A DNA stretch of 49,577 nucleotides, from positions 1 through 49,577 of the IMG/VR virus record IMGVR_UViG_3300025141_000153, one strand, 5' to 3'. Position 1 is the first letter of the stretch. Every line of letters starts with the position of its first letter. The notes below the pieces were generated by a model that was given only the letters and a program-made list of their open reading frames with translations, was not told the DNA's origin and did not search any database. Positions 35,701 through 43,812 of this stretch are shown one piece after another. Origin of the DNA: a virus. The translations under genes were made by a program, and so were the position numbers.

Positions 35701-38700
35701 CAGATGGGGATCCATCAGTTGTTAATAGCTCTATTGGATCAATACTATCTAGAGAAGGGTTGGTTTTAGAACCTTGGGCTCAAAGAAAACTAGAAGATAA
35801 TATGATTGGTTATTTTTTAAATAATGGTTCTATAGGCGGCGGTGTAGTAGAAAATGGTTCTTTGGATGTAATGGGTGCTGATATGGGTTATTTAAAACCT
35901 TCTGTGCATACTGAAATTAATGGCAGGAAAACTGTTAGATATTATGGCGAATTTTTGCCTTCACATTATGCTGCTTCAAAAGAATTTATTCAAAGAGGTC
36001 AAGATCCCAGGGAAGTGCATAGTGTTATAATTCAAAAAGTTGAATATCTAAATGAAGCAGGTATTAAAAGAAAAGCTGATGCTTATATAGTACAGATTAA
36101 TAAAGCTGATTTTGTTATAGTCGAAGGTAGAATGATAGATAAAAATGGTAAAATGTTTGATATTGATTCTAAGGAAGAAATTAAAATTGCAGATACAAAA
36201 ATTAATAAGGATCTATACGAGAGAATGGTATTTGCAGAAAAAAGTGCTTATGAAAGTATGGATAAATTTAAAAGTCCTGGGAATTTAGGGAAGATTTCTA
36301 TTAGTGATGCTGCGAGAATTCTTAAAAATATGCATCCAGAATTATCTGTAGGCTCTATTAATAGTCGGCAACCAAGAAACATGATGGGTGACTTAGTTAT
36401 TAGTAGAATTGCATTTAATAAAGATGGGAATCCTTATAATAATAAAAGAAGTGGTAATGTTAGTTTAATGAATTTTATGGATGCTATTAAACCGCAAGAT
36501 GCTGATTTTGATTTTGATAAATCCTTTAATTATATTGGAGCTCCAGGTAAATTTTGGGCACAAACTGGGAAATTAGCAGGAGAAATAGTTACTAAATCTT
36601 TTGATGCAACTATTATGAAAACATTTGGAGAAACTGGTTCTTATTCTAAATTAATTGCAGAACAAATAAAAGGTGATGCTGATTATACTGCTCTTCAAAA
36701 TGAGGTTACTATGGCTAGAGGTAGGTTTATAAAAATGCATCAAGTGTTAACATATATGTCTAATATTTTCAGAGAGTATCCTGAAATTCTGAAATTTAAA
36801 ATAAATACAGGAGATAAAGCAGGGCAATATCTTACTTTGAAATTGGGCGATAAAGGCCGTTATATCTCTACTGTTAAAAATGTTTCAGTAATGGCTGAAA
36901 AGTTTATAGATATGTATAAGAATATGCCATCGAAGGATTCTGTAAGAGCTATACAAAAACTTCAAAATACTATATTATTTGGGCCAGATGGAATGTTTGA
37001 AATAGGTATTGAAAGTGGTAAAAGAATTGATGGTAAATTACAATTTCCTGAATTTACAAAAGAACCTAACATAGATTTAAATGCACCTATGTATAGAGAA
37101 GTTAGGGATGCTATAAATAGAAGAATGATACTACCTTTAAATGAGTATGTAAGGCTTAATAGGGGATATGGTCAAGATGCTGCAGGTCAAGATGTATCAG
37201 CAAGATTACAAGATTACCATAATGCTTTTGATGCGTTGATTAGAAATATTACAAACGATCCTTTTGATAAAGTTTCTTCAAATGTTGAAATAAATGTAGG
37301 GTTGACATCCTTTAGAGATTATTTTGATATGAATACTGGTTCTAAAAATCCCTATGATGTTGCTATGAGGCAAATGCATTCGATATATCTAAACACTGTA
37401 GCTATTAAAGAAAAAAATAATATTGCAAATACTTCAAAGCAGACTCAAGAAATACTTGATTATATAGAAGGTGGTTATAAAAATGTTCCTGGTATGGAGA
37501 GTATGAGTAGTGAAGCAAGGCATAATAAAATATTTAATGATGCTTTGAATGAGTATGTTAAAGATGGTTGGAGGATGCTACGATTACAGGATTTAGTTAA
37601 ACAAGAGAAATCTTTAACTATGCAGATACAGCAAAAGGAAATTTTTGCATCTAGATCTAAGGAAGAAACCATTGAAGTTAGAGATATGAAAGAAAAATTA
37701 AGAAGAATACAGGATTTGAGAGTTGGGATGGAAGAGGCTTTAGCATATATGTTTAGCAAGGACATGGATGCTCCTGCCTTTGAAATAAAGAAAGTTAGGG
37801 ATGTTTTTTCTCCTGGTAAGTATATGCATAATAGTCAATTTTATGATAAACCTGTTGTAATAGTTGATAAAACAGGTAAAATTAAAGAAGTTATTCAAAC
37901 AGGTCAAAGAAATATTCAAACTATTTTCAAGACCGATAAAATGATTTTAAACGGCAGGAGATTTGAGGTTTCTGATGGTCAGCAACAACAAGGTTTAGCT
38001 ATATTATATAAAGCTTTTGCAGGCATGCCTCGTATAAGAATAAATGGTGAAATGAAAGAGTTGACTCATTATGAAATAAGAGAATATATTACAAAAGATT
38101 ATAATGACATGGTATCAGATATTATTAATGTAAGACCTAATAAGAGAACTTTAACAGCTGAAGATAGGGCTATGATATCATTGAAAGTTGAGACTCTATT
38201 ACATGAGCATATTTTTGGTACAGAGTTTGCACCTGTAGATGAATTAACAAGTAAGGCACTGGTTTTAAGGGCTTTAACGCCTGCTGTATCTAATGAAAAA
38301 GTTTCTATAAGGTCAAACAATGAGATGGCAGGAAAAGCAGCTGTATTTGATTATATTTATAGGGAAAATATGGTATCTGAAAAAGTGATGCAATTATTGG
38401 CAAAAATAGCATCTGGTGAAAGAAACGGAGATAGGCAGTTAGCAATAGATATTTTAAATGATGTTAATACTTTAAAAAATGTTGCATGGATATCCGAAAT
38501 CAATCCCGATGTTAATATAAAAGCTATACATTCTAAAATGATTACAGAGCCTATGAGTTTAGAGGGAAGATATACTACAGAAAAACATTTAAATCAAGAT
38601 ATTTATGCATTAAGAGATTCTAAAAATGAAATAGAAAGAGATGCAGCAAGAATTATGATTGATTATGCTCAAGGCAAGGGATTAGTTGATCCTGTTAGTT

Positions 38701-38933
38701 TGTATAAAGCCTCTAGGGTTATGGTAGAGAAGGGTATATCTGTTATAGATCAATGGGGAAGAATAAAATATCTCAGTAATGCTGATGGCAGTTTAAAAAA
38801 ATGGGGTGCCGATCAAATATTTATACGGGATGTAGATAGATTAAAGTCTAAAAATTTAGGCGAAAAAGCTGGAGTAGAACAGAGTACAAAAGAAAGAATT
38901 ATGAATGATTACGATTGTAATGCATTAAGATAA
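29763..38933 (+). CDS. giant virion protein, probable two-barrel RNA polymerase
   Basis: At 3056 residues this is the largest gene. Residues 2246-2253 read DADFDFDK. The DFDFD (2248-2252) matches the metal-binding DFDID of the giant virion RNA polymerase of crAss-like phages (phi14:2 gp66) and is related to NADFDGD of cellular RNAP beta-prime; it follows SRQPRNMMGDLVISR in the expected order. Upstream, GFRSGALKPTVAQGD (K1803) then VDGLTFGSANKI (K1857) and LVGQNAGLHM (about 1925-1934) resemble the second-barrel region with its conserved lysines. The N-terminus has Gly-rich amphipathic segments (TVGMLPSFGVGSLVGKGFWK) that might cross membrane during ejection; the rest is helical. Inferred role: injected polymerase that transcribes early genes. 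Family assignment is from motifs recalled, not searched. Confidence 0.72.
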   Translation: MDDLLLKSLDLLEDEERNRKVEQIPTGTTGSAVADFFGKALWGAADELSFSTLGAYDMYQEAKRGDAYTSWQDTLSLFEDLEDTKWQDLTGWGRAGEAVGRTVGMLPSFGVGSLVGKGFWKGIGKVGRLGAKVAANQSKKELKDKAANIVLKKGTEKIAGTGIALSDDAAQKIISKGYEWLKDSGDMLKIEEGFRGGIFKQVISSGIVDDISKITKLSTNEAKLLADEVVEIITKNDPNNANALLSMLFRKIPGTYGPGGVVGSQMAGAAALDATIGFALGSMHAIADQVKKTQFGVEKNPLTHEYEYTGDNRFNWSEASADWWKQASTTGLHFSVIGPVKYFRGGTSVNPLKRGASIVKHLAKGNRPLNNMTTEQLKANITAINELSGGYVHRSVNKWNKDFGRSKFPTHDKWWLTSDNKELLKSYLSTMRKDFSWNAVPYWVKESVFDVGASLPRMLAGVAAMNGFHVWDNMSKYGFSKDVILNSLGETPHEKVTTIATAMWFTRKPHRLHYDTKNPIAQKIFQTDQVPQYMQFKEMKLRKIMASMEAFGVKDNNKLHNLIMAYGNQSRYSDNHQYNSESRSAIKGHLYNTGEFAALREIFDPYKNVKNDFGGTELRTAFNKWIADALKDKKITREQAHQLNEQLYVAERVLDKYHKNSGEELAKDTYTPDQAYDIIQKVSTMQFKGESLNVRNVEPVLQDFIEKSIRDASLPHTQIMADYLFNTFKALGLDVVDRRDTEGKILIPNVADLLGGLSLGARQTLATVVKRGVQNGWIRLMDSPPMEQLNKITNNRFQEAEIVLKESIDAMHRSVWGEKWEGNRHRDDMILENDAWHFAQNDVIKFQRHVNAFEILKNGKDHGLDINEVGLLQDKVNTFIRHKEAPQVGNLEGTREVDSISHGKVDNFIKTLHRVVKAINPDITSDQKVNMTYQQAKGLMEAFVGVEGQSRGLFGDLFTNKESLREFTRFVHLKSIDNLGMRDFQTGIDTKASLTTLIRDIDFNKAEGEGSIAKLISYERIKATLDLELQTNKISEDTYNDLIKHYEYLLAEVKNSSFPIEFSEIAESTEGAYRKALIKSMAIGKSSLDLVARDKSRIMEQVLLTEINRLDQIIHTYEIGGFNIDTPKSKDGKTWEVELQEYVDARDNSVRLKDIIKTALDHKDPYTLSAVMSHIGSIEGALDALKRQDQSNYRIKYASDMVKLAETIQATVQRRAINESNIMDMIREEFAAFDREIPGKDIQDKVLRITTSQFALKYGVDIGTVESIFSIDKTATQSKKDTELFIRDLIRDIYNDHQALSKIDPNLVNKLELIKQTLLNSPDAITFDPKTPEGLENFRIFVAEPLKLAMRTGLEKLDPIDRPTDAEVATDHYVITTNYFSKRVVKTLKLDARSGSERLVQGHRYMGETKDRGLGALLESLDPDQSFIYLAESSGINSDGRVIRNIAGERNIDGLNALLNSGKFTVRNNKIVEEIYRFGESEQLTDPSLQNPTIAGERFRIVPLNESTTLIVRVDKTFNKSIHKEIQSQFRPRVGADKGGDLFKILEAVYDGDMSLDTPQHRAMNNLLTRLRNADADLDVVEAIKLARMIHNMPAFIPDVLENGVINLQHDVIKDLNKRDKLAETKNGYIPTIENRARSADLYKNSESDFHQKAYGLRVFDLFNQEVSSVRDWFEPSKKHGKTGLEEYRKLKVLSFDDEGSIRDRNNNILLDKSGAEYANVFDALHRHRAKLEQQRVDKDITPEEYTKNLKMFEDAYKSIVDGEFFLTFDAYLAKLMMVGLHPDMVETNSAGEIIGFRSGALKPTVAQGDVNINRNSPAYGRIEQFFAKTAFKYNPVVEVIMRELGVDGLTFGSANKINSYKSQIGADRIERYSTLRGIQRDNLKDLNKPWTEHITKNNIIEKHIIEVPLESMSLRTISKEHDPLVGQNAGLHMNHNNGIAEWIGLDAKLKKYNNSMENQYNNIAYRSILANKILGSRAADGDPSVVNSSIGSILSREGLVLEPWAQRKLEDNMIGYFLNNGSIGGGVVENGSLDVMGADMGYLKPSVHTEINGRKTVRYYGEFLPSHYAASKEFIQRGQDPREVHSVIIQKVEYLNEAGIKRKADAYIVQINKADFVIVEGRMIDKNGKMFDIDSKEEIKIADTKINKDLYERMVFAEKSAYESMDKFKSPGNLGKISISDAARILKNMHPELSVGSINSRQPRNMMGDLVISRIAFNKDGNPYNNKRSGNVSLMNFMDAIKPQDADFDFDKSFNYIGAPGKFWAQTGKLAGEIVTKSFDATIMKTFGETGSYSKLIAEQIKGDADYTALQNEVTMARGRFIKMHQVLTYMSNIFREYPEILKFKINTGDKAGQYLTLKLGDKGRYISTVKNVSVMAEKFIDMYKNMPSKDSVRAIQKLQNTILFGPDGMFEIGIESGKRIDGKLQFPEFTKEPNIDLNAPMYREVRDAINRRMILPLNEYVRLNRGYGQDAAGQDVSARLQDYHNAFDALIRNITNDPFDKVSSNVEINVGLTSFRDYFDMNTGSKNPYDVAMRQMHSIYLNTVAIKEKNNIANTSKQTQEILDYIEGGYKNVPGMESMSSEARHNKIFNDALNEYVKDGWRMLRLQDLVKQEKSLTMQIQQKEIFASRSKEETIEVRDMKEKLRRIQDLRVGMEEALAYMFSKDMDAPAFEIKKVRDVFSPGKYMHNSQFYDKPVVIVDKTGKIKEVIQTGQRNIQTIFKTDKMILNGRRFEVSDGQQQQGLAILYKAFAGMPRIRINGEMKELTHYEIREYITKDYNDMVSDIINVRPNKRTLTAEDRAMISLKVETLLHEHIFGTEFAPVDELTSKALVLRALTPAVSNEKVSIRSNNEMAGKAAVFDYIYRENMVSEKVMQLLAKIASGERNGDRQLAIDILNDVNTLKNVAWISEINPDVNIKAIHSKMITEPMSLEGRYTTEKHLNQDIYALRDSKNEIERDAARIMIDYAQGKGLVDPVSLYKASRVMVEKGISVIDQWGRIKYLSNADGSLKKWGADQIFIRDVDRLKSKNLGEKAGVEQSTKERIMNDYDCNALR

Positions 38934-38942
38934 GGAGTATTT

Positions 38943-41900
38943 ATGATAAGTAAATGGTTATGTAGTGTAGGGGCTATGAATAGGAAGAAAAGAGATGTTT
39001 CATTTAAACATAGACCTGAGATTGGTAAAAGAATGATTGAAATTGCCCAAGATTGGGAAAATGGTATTGGTATTAAAAATATAGCTGATTTAAAATACAA
39101 TAATTTTGAAACATTTAAATTTATATATGAAAGATACACAAGAAAACCATATGATAATCTTGAATTTCCTACAAATTTCGCTGACATAAGAAAATTTAAA
39201 ATGGGTATCAAGTATTTTAATAAATCTTTAGAAAAACCAAGAGGGTTTTTTGCTAGAAATTTTCATATACCTCAAACTACCTTACAGAAATTTCCAGAAA
39301 TGGCTAAATTTGAATGGGCTGTAAATCGAGAAAATTCATATTATAGAAGTTTCACTATTGAATCTACTAAAAGAACTAATGATATGCTGAGTACATTTAA
39401 GGAATTAGCAGGTTCATTTGGTAAAAAGATAAAAACATATACAGGTATAGGTAAGGATGGACTTACTGAATTCCAAAGACTGGAAAGAGAGTATGATACT
39501 ATAGTATCTCAAATAAAGAAAATAAAGGATGTCAATGATCCTAGATTAGATGTATTGGGCGATAAACTGAATGCTAATAGAGATCAGATAGTAAGATTTT
39601 ATGAAACAGGATCAGGGGAAGCTATTAAAATGATTAATAGTGTACTTTCAGGAGCAGATCCAGAATCTGTTACGACTTCAGATGGTAGACCTATTGCTAA
39701 TTCTCAGAAGATTTTATTAAATAGAATAAGAAAGGATTGGGTTGATGTTAGACGAATGTCTGTAAAAAGTTTAATAAGAGCCTTAGAAAAAATTGCTCAA
39801 AATGCTAAGAATAAAAATTTAACTTGGGCTGATGGTACTATTACACATATTAAAGGCCTGATAAAAGCAATAGAATTCCAAGAAACAAGGGATACTAGTG
39901 GAAGACTTATAGCATATAAGGACTTACAGCCTGTTAGAGATTTTATAGAATTAGGATTTGAGGGCAATCAAACAAGTAATAATAAAGTTGCTTTTTCTCC
40001 TCATTATATGGCTCATTATACATTGGGTCTTGTTAAAACTATAAAAAATTTAGAATATAGAATAGAAAATAGCGAATTAGATGTAGGTCAAAAATTACAA
40101 AGAGAATTAGGTGAATGGGATAATATTGTTAATATTGCAAAAGGTAGAAGTGAAATTATTAATCCAATGTATCATGCTGATCCATACTTCTTTTTAAAAA
40201 GGTATACTTCTGATGTTGCTCAATTTAATTATTCAACACATGTTAAAAGCACTTTAAATGATGCCGTTAATACAATAATTACTAGACATATTAATCCTGC
40301 AAAGCAAAAAGGTAGGGAGGATTTAGCCGAAGTTGGTTGGGATATGCTAAATGTAATGAAAGATGTTTATCGTGATATAAGAACTAATAAAGAAATTAAT
40401 ATAAAGGAAAACCATATAGATGATTTGTCTAGAATAATGACTTCATTTACGTATTTTCATTTAATGGGAGGAAATGCTAGATCTGCTGCAAGAAATTCTA
40501 CTCAAAGATTTTTAGAATGGGTTAATTTTGGATTCAAAGCTACTGTGTGGGATGCTAAGAGATTTTATTCAGAATCAGGTAAATCATCTTTAAATATCTC
40601 TGCATATGAAAGGCAAAGTAAACAATATGGATTACAATTGTATTCTGGGAAAACAATTAAACGTAGTTTATGGGAGTCTGTTATTGGAGAAAATACAAAA
40701 TTATCTGAAAGTAGTAGAGGAGCACTTGAAGATGCCTATATAGGTAATAAGGATTTATATATTAATGAAAAAGGTGAATTAACTACTAATGCAAACTGGA
40801 GATTTACTGCTGCTATTGCAGATAAGACTAGTAGAGCTGCACAAATAGCTGGGGGTCTTCATAGATTAGTAGAAGATTATAATAGAGCTAGAACTTATAA
40901 GGTTGCATTCGCATTAGCTTCGCAGAATTTAACTAATACTACAGATTCGTTTAAAATACGTCAGATATTAACTCAAGGTCAAAAAGAAAATATTCTATCA
41001 ATCAAAGGAAAAGATCATCAATTCAATAGAGAAGATTTAGTAGATATTCATGGCGAAAAGACTGATAAAGTAATTGATAATTGGGTAGAAAAAAAAGCAG
41101 GTCAAATAGCTTATAATGGAACCCTAGATGTTCATTTTGAATACGCTAAATGGAATAAAGCTAATGCTATTAAAGCAACAGATGATGACGGAAGAGCTGT
41201 AGCTTTTGTTAAAGTAGGATTAGGCCAATTTTCACATTATAGATTTAATATGATAAGATTAATGCATAGATGGATAGGAGAGGGTTTGATTTCTGCAAGA
41301 GCTTTAGACTTTACTAGTCCAGAAGTTGGAAGACCTTTGAAATATGGAATGTTACAAGCAGCTATATGGACAGCTACTATGAGTTTTAATACAAATTTCA
41401 GGAAATTAATGCCTAATGAATTAGGTGATTATGGTGAAGCTATGTGGACTTGGATGTCATCAAATAGAGAAAGATTAGTAAATGCAGAAAATGGAGAATG
41501 GTTAGGAGATTTAAGTCCTGAAACTCAAAAATTACTTAATAAAAAAACTTATGGACAAGGAGGATGGTATTTTCTTGGTCCTAATATAGGTATAGGTTTA
41601 GATGCATATGAACTATTTGCACATTATACTGGGTTTAAAAATCTAACTAATGGCTCTAAAGATCCTACGGCTTCCATGGTATTTGAAAAAAGTTTAAATG
41701 AATCTAATATTAAAGATGAAAGGGTAGAGACATATAATAAATTAGCTTGGTTGAATCATCAAGTAGCAAGAAGTGTTGCTTATACTTGGCCTTTAATGAC
41801 AAATTCAAATGCAGATCTTACTACTATTGCTAAATTTGAACTTGGTTTGTTTATGGATCCTCAAAGCAAAGAAACTGCAAAATGGTGGAGAGGTGAAGTT

Positions 41901-42005
41901 TTAGGATGGGGAAAAAAGAAGAGACATGGTAAGAAAAAATTAATAAAAAAGACTACCCCTGAATACGATAAAGATGCTATATTACGTTCATTAACAAGGT
42001 TTTAA
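38943..42005 (+). CDS. 1020-residue large virion protein, probable ejected partner
   Basis: No enzyme motif is recognised. Largely helical and charged, beginning MISKWLCSVGAMNRKKRDVS. Near residue 509 is GGNARSAARNSTQRFLEWVN, a pattern of 'SA-x-RN-x-TQ' that I associate with very large phage virion proteins of this kind. The C-terminus is rich in basic and aromatic residues (KWWRGEVLGWGKKKRHGKKK). AAGGAG precedes the ATG. Position directly after the polymerase-like giant suggests it is packaged with it, as in crAss-like phages where several such giants lie together. Confidence 0.55.
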   Translation: MISKWLCSVGAMNRKKRDVSFKHRPEIGKRMIEIAQDWENGIGIKNIADLKYNNFETFKFIYERYTRKPYDNLEFPTNFADIRKFKMGIKYFNKSLEKPRGFFARNFHIPQTTLQKFPEMAKFEWAVNRENSYYRSFTIESTKRTNDMLSTFKELAGSFGKKIKTYTGIGKDGLTEFQRLEREYDTIVSQIKKIKDVNDPRLDVLGDKLNANRDQIVRFYETGSGEAIKMINSVLSGADPESVTTSDGRPIANSQKILLNRIRKDWVDVRRMSVKSLIRALEKIAQNAKNKNLTWADGTITHIKGLIKAIEFQETRDTSGRLIAYKDLQPVRDFIELGFEGNQTSNNKVAFSPHYMAHYTLGLVKTIKNLEYRIENSELDVGQKLQRELGEWDNIVNIAKGRSEIINPMYHADPYFFLKRYTSDVAQFNYSTHVKSTLNDAVNTIITRHINPAKQKGREDLAEVGWDMLNVMKDVYRDIRTNKEINIKENHIDDLSRIMTSFTYFHLMGGNARSAARNSTQRFLEWVNFGFKATVWDAKRFYSESGKSSLNISAYERQSKQYGLQLYSGKTIKRSLWESVIGENTKLSESSRGALEDAYIGNKDLYINEKGELTTNANWRFTAAIADKTSRAAQIAGGLHRLVEDYNRARTYKVAFALASQNLTNTTDSFKIRQILTQGQKENILSIKGKDHQFNREDLVDIHGEKTDKVIDNWVEKKAGQIAYNGTLDVHFEYAKWNKANAIKATDDDGRAVAFVKVGLGQFSHYRFNMIRLMHRWIGEGLISARALDFTSPEVGRPLKYGMLQAAIWTATMSFNTNFRKLMPNELGDYGEAMWTWMSSNRERLVNAENGEWLGDLSPETQKLLNKKTYGQGGWYFLGPNIGIGLDAYELFAHYTGFKNLTNGSKDPTASMVFEKSLNESNIKDERVETYNKLAWLNHQVARSVAYTWPLMTNSNADLTTIAKFELGLFMDPQSKETAKWWRGEVLGWGKKKRHGKKKLIKKTTPEYDKDAILRSLTRF

Positions 42006-42008
42006 TTT

Positions 42009-42683
42009 ATGATAAAGGAGTTTCCTAGTTTCCTAACTTCAAAAGAAGTTGATAAAGTAGTTAGAATGTTTGATCATTTAGATCCCAAGGATGGAAAAGA
42101 AACTGCTGGATTATTTATTAAAGATTTAAAAAAAAGCATTATATATAAAGTTCCTAAAGAACTCTTTCCTATTATATTTCCCAAGCATACTCCTAATACA
42201 TTAGTACCTTTTCTAGGTCCTTATTTTGGAATAAGGACATGTCGATTAAGTATTTATAATAATAAAGATAAATATGATTGGCATGTTGATTCTAGTGCTG
42301 CAGACAATAATCCAGGAAATGTTTCTTATACACTTTTTTTAAATAATCCAAGTTCTTATAGTGGGGGATATTTGGAAATAGAAACTGAACTTGGAAATAA
42401 GTCTTTTAAATGTAAAAAAGGGACATTATTAATATATCCCTCAAATTGTCTTCATAGGGTTACAGAGATTACAAAAGGAAAAAGAAAAGTATCCTTAGGA
42501 TGGATACATAGTAAAATAAAAAGAGCTGAAAATAGGTTTTTATACAATAAACTATATAATGTGACTGCTAATGTGACTGATTTATATGAATCTTTAGAAG
42601 ATTGCAAGGAAAAAACTAAGCTAAGAAAAGATATCGATGATTTGATTTTAATAAAACTTCGATTAATAGAATTATTCAAGTAA
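42009..42683 (+). CDS. PKHD-type 2-oxoglutarate/Fe(II) dioxygenase
   Basis: Non-haem iron oxygenase that should hydroxylate a protein, peptide or small molecule using 2-oxoglutarate. Key residues of the double-stranded beta helix are intact: Y89-D-W-H92-V-D94, a GGYLEIE strand (119-125), GTLLIYPSNCLHRV with H149, and GKRKVSLGWIH with R159. This set, including W-H-x-D and the SLGWI end, matches PiuC/PKHD proteins. The C-terminal 60 residues are helical as in that family. At 224 residues it is full length. It is the last gene of the late operon, with only a weak SD. Substrate unknown. Confidence 0.9.
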   Translation: MIKEFPSFLTSKEVDKVVRMFDHLDPKDGKETAGLFIKDLKKSIIYKVPKELFPIIFPKHTPNTLVPFLGPYFGIRTCRLSIYNNKDKYDWHVDSSAADNNPGNVSYTLFLNNPSSYSGGYLEIETELGNKSFKCKKGTLLIYPSNCLHRVTEITKGKRKVSLGWIHSKIKRAENRFLYNKLYNVTANVTDLYESLEDCKEKTKLRKDIDDLILIKLRLIELFK

Positions 42684-42690
42684 CATATGA

Positions 42691-42704
42691 CCTGCTTACG
42701 CAGG
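42691..42704. terminator. short stem between convergent operons
   Basis: CCTGC (42691-42695) and GCAGG (42700-42704) form a G/C-rich stem with a TTAC loop, 8 bases after the dioxygenase stop. Downstream on the plus strand there is a TTTGTTT tract about 8 bases after the stem. Plus and minus gene sets meet here, so a terminator is expected. The stem is short and the tract is offset, so it is only a candidate. Confidence 0.4.
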
Positions 42705-42723
42705 CCACATGTTTGTTTATGAA

Positions 42724-42882
42724 CTATCTACCCAGTCTTAAAAGGTCATACAACATTCCAATTATTTTATCCATTTTTAATTCTATTTTATCTAGCCTTA
42801 AAGAATTTACTGTATGGTTTTGGGTATTATCGTAGTTATTTTTATAGGATTTTACTTTATATATTTTGCCCTTATATTTCAT
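42724..42882 (-). CDS. 52-residue small protein
   Basis: Unrecognised and too short for most callers. It is basic at the N-terminus (MKYKGKIYKVKSYKNNYDNT) with a helical C-terminus of hydrophobic heptads (LDKIELKMDKIIGMLYDLLR), suggesting a short coiled coil. GGGAG lies 4 bases upstream of the ATG. It overlaps the stop of the nuclease gene in an ATGA. It is the last gene of the minus-strand arm, adjacent to the late operon end. Confidence 0.6.
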   Translation of the reverse strand: MKYKGKIYKVKSYKNNYDNTQNHTVNSLRLDKIELKMDKIIGMLYDLLRLGR

Positions 42883-43190
42883 AATACTCCCATTTGCTTT
42901 AGTATCATTGTAAGGAAATCTTGATATCTTATAACAACTAAAGTGTCTTCCCTGTCTTCTTTAATTAATGCTATGTCACAACTTTCAGGAGGTTTCATAA
43001 ATGATGCAATTTTCTTTCTCATTTTACATTGGCCTTTAAATTCTCCAATTTTAACATCTACATCTTCTGCTTCTCCTAAAGACAAGCCATTACTAGCATA
43101 TGCTCTAATAGCACTAATTCCCACTTCCTTAGCTTGGTTTACTACCAATCTTTCCAATCTATTACCCCTTGCTTTGTTTTTGCTTGGCAT
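42879..43190 (-). CDS. PD-(D/E)XK-type nuclease, Holliday-junction-resolvase-like
   Basis: Likely recombination or repair nuclease. The 103 residues carry the small resolvase-like core: RGNRLERLVVNQAKEVGISA (conserved Glu in LER), RAYASNGLSLGEAEDVDVKI with the D of EDVD, and EFKGQCKMRKK where Q-x-K replaces the usual E-x-K motif. This order suits VRR-NUC/archaeal Hjc-like proteins. I start at the second Met (MPSKNKARG), because the SD AGGAG lies 9 bases before it and only one base before the first Met. Neighbouring ERF and primase-helicase genes fit a replication-recombination arm. Confidence 0.65.
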   Translation of the reverse strand: MPSKNKARGNRLERLVVNQAKEVGISAIRAYASNGLSLGEAEDVDVKIGEFKGQCKMRKKIASFMKPPESCDIALIKEDREDTLVVIRYQDFLTMILKQMGVL

Positions 43191-43422
43191 TTTTAGCATT
43201 CTCCTTTCGTAGCTTTTCAGAAAACCTATTCATAGCATTATTAGACTCTTCTAATATGTGATCTATATTAATAGGTGATTCTGATTTTATTTTTACAGGG
43301 TGTTTAAGCTGATAGATTTCATTTTCTAGTCTTTTTACTTGACTTTTTAGTTGATTATTTATCAGTTTTGTTAATTCCAGTTCCTCTAGAGCTATTTCCA
43401 GATTTCTTTGATTTTGCGTCAT
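43162..43422 (-). CDS. 86-residue coiled-coil protein
   Basis: Almost entirely a predicted coiled coil (NLEIALEELELTKLINNQLK, then SQVKRLENEIYQLKHP), ending in a Lys/Gln-rich tail. Start at MTQNQRN because AGGAG lies 7 bases upstream; a longer frame to 43443 has no SD. It overlaps its upstream gene by 68 bases and its downstream gene by 29. No function can be inferred beyond self-association. Confidence 0.55.
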   Translation of the reverse strand: MTQNQRNLEIALEELELTKLINNQLKSQVKRLENEIYQLKHPVKIKSESPINIDHILEESNNAMNRFSEKLRKENAKNAKQKQSKG

Positions 43423-43648
43423 TCTCTTTCTCCTTATCTTCATATTCTTTAAACTTAATAGCTAACCATTCTTGCCATTCTTTATGATTTCCATTAAATT
43501 CAATATATGAAGATAAAGCTCCATCTAAAGAATTAATAGCATTTTCCATTGCAGTTATATTTTTCATTAAATTACTAACCATGCCTTGGAACAATTCCAT
43601 AATGGGTTCATCATAGTTTTTGATTTTTACTTTTGGTTTTTTACTCAT
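43355..43648 (-). CDS. 97-residue small helical protein
   Basis: Unrecognised. Basic start (MSKKPKVKIKNYDEPIMELF), a helix (VSNLMKNITAMENAINSLDG), then WQEWLAIKFKEYEDKEKEN and a Ser/Lys-rich tail. The 68-base overlap with the following gene is large for this genome, though both starts have plausible SDs or coupling. It belongs to a run of five small overlapping genes. Confidence 0.5.
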   Translation of the reverse strand: MSKKPKVKIKNYDEPIMELFQGMVSNLMKNITAMENAINSLDGALSSYIEFNGNHKEWQEWLAIKFKEYEDKEKENDAKSKKSGNSSRGTGINKTDK

Positions 43649-43650
43649 TA

Positions 43651-43812
43651 TTATAACCCCAATCTAGTTTTTATTCTATCAGAATCTAACTCTAATTGTT
43701 TAATTCTGGTTAAAATATTATGCATTAACTCAGCGAATCTTTCTTCATTTTTTTCTCTTACTTCTTTCGCTTCTTCTTTCTTTTTTGCTTGTCTTTTAGG
43801 TGTTGGTTTCAT
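43651..43812 (-). CDS. 53-residue coiled-coil peptide
   Basis: Unrecognised; it was not called at standard lengths. It begins with a Lys/Arg/Glu-rich helix (MKPTPKRQAKKKEEAKEVRE) and ends in a Leu/Ile heptad segment (LMHNILTRIKQLELDSDRIK). SD AGGAG lies before the ATG, whose codon overlaps the stop of the 117-residue gene by four bases. Composition suggests an oligomerising, nucleic-acid-contacting peptide. Confidence 0.55.
   Translation of the reverse strand: MKPTPKRQAKKKEEAKEVREKNEERFAELMHNILTRIKQLELDSDRIKTRLGL

Noticed and set aside
29763-38933. N4-type (T7-family) virion RNA polymerase
   Set aside because: Size and setting fit, but I see no T7-family finger/palm motifs, while DFDFD with upstream KP and SANK segments points to the two-barrel type.
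42943-43212. 89-residue plus-strand frame and similar frames opposite 43586-43846 and 45811-46056
   Set aside because: They are antisense to minus genes with clear SDs and family motifs; their own starts lack SDs.
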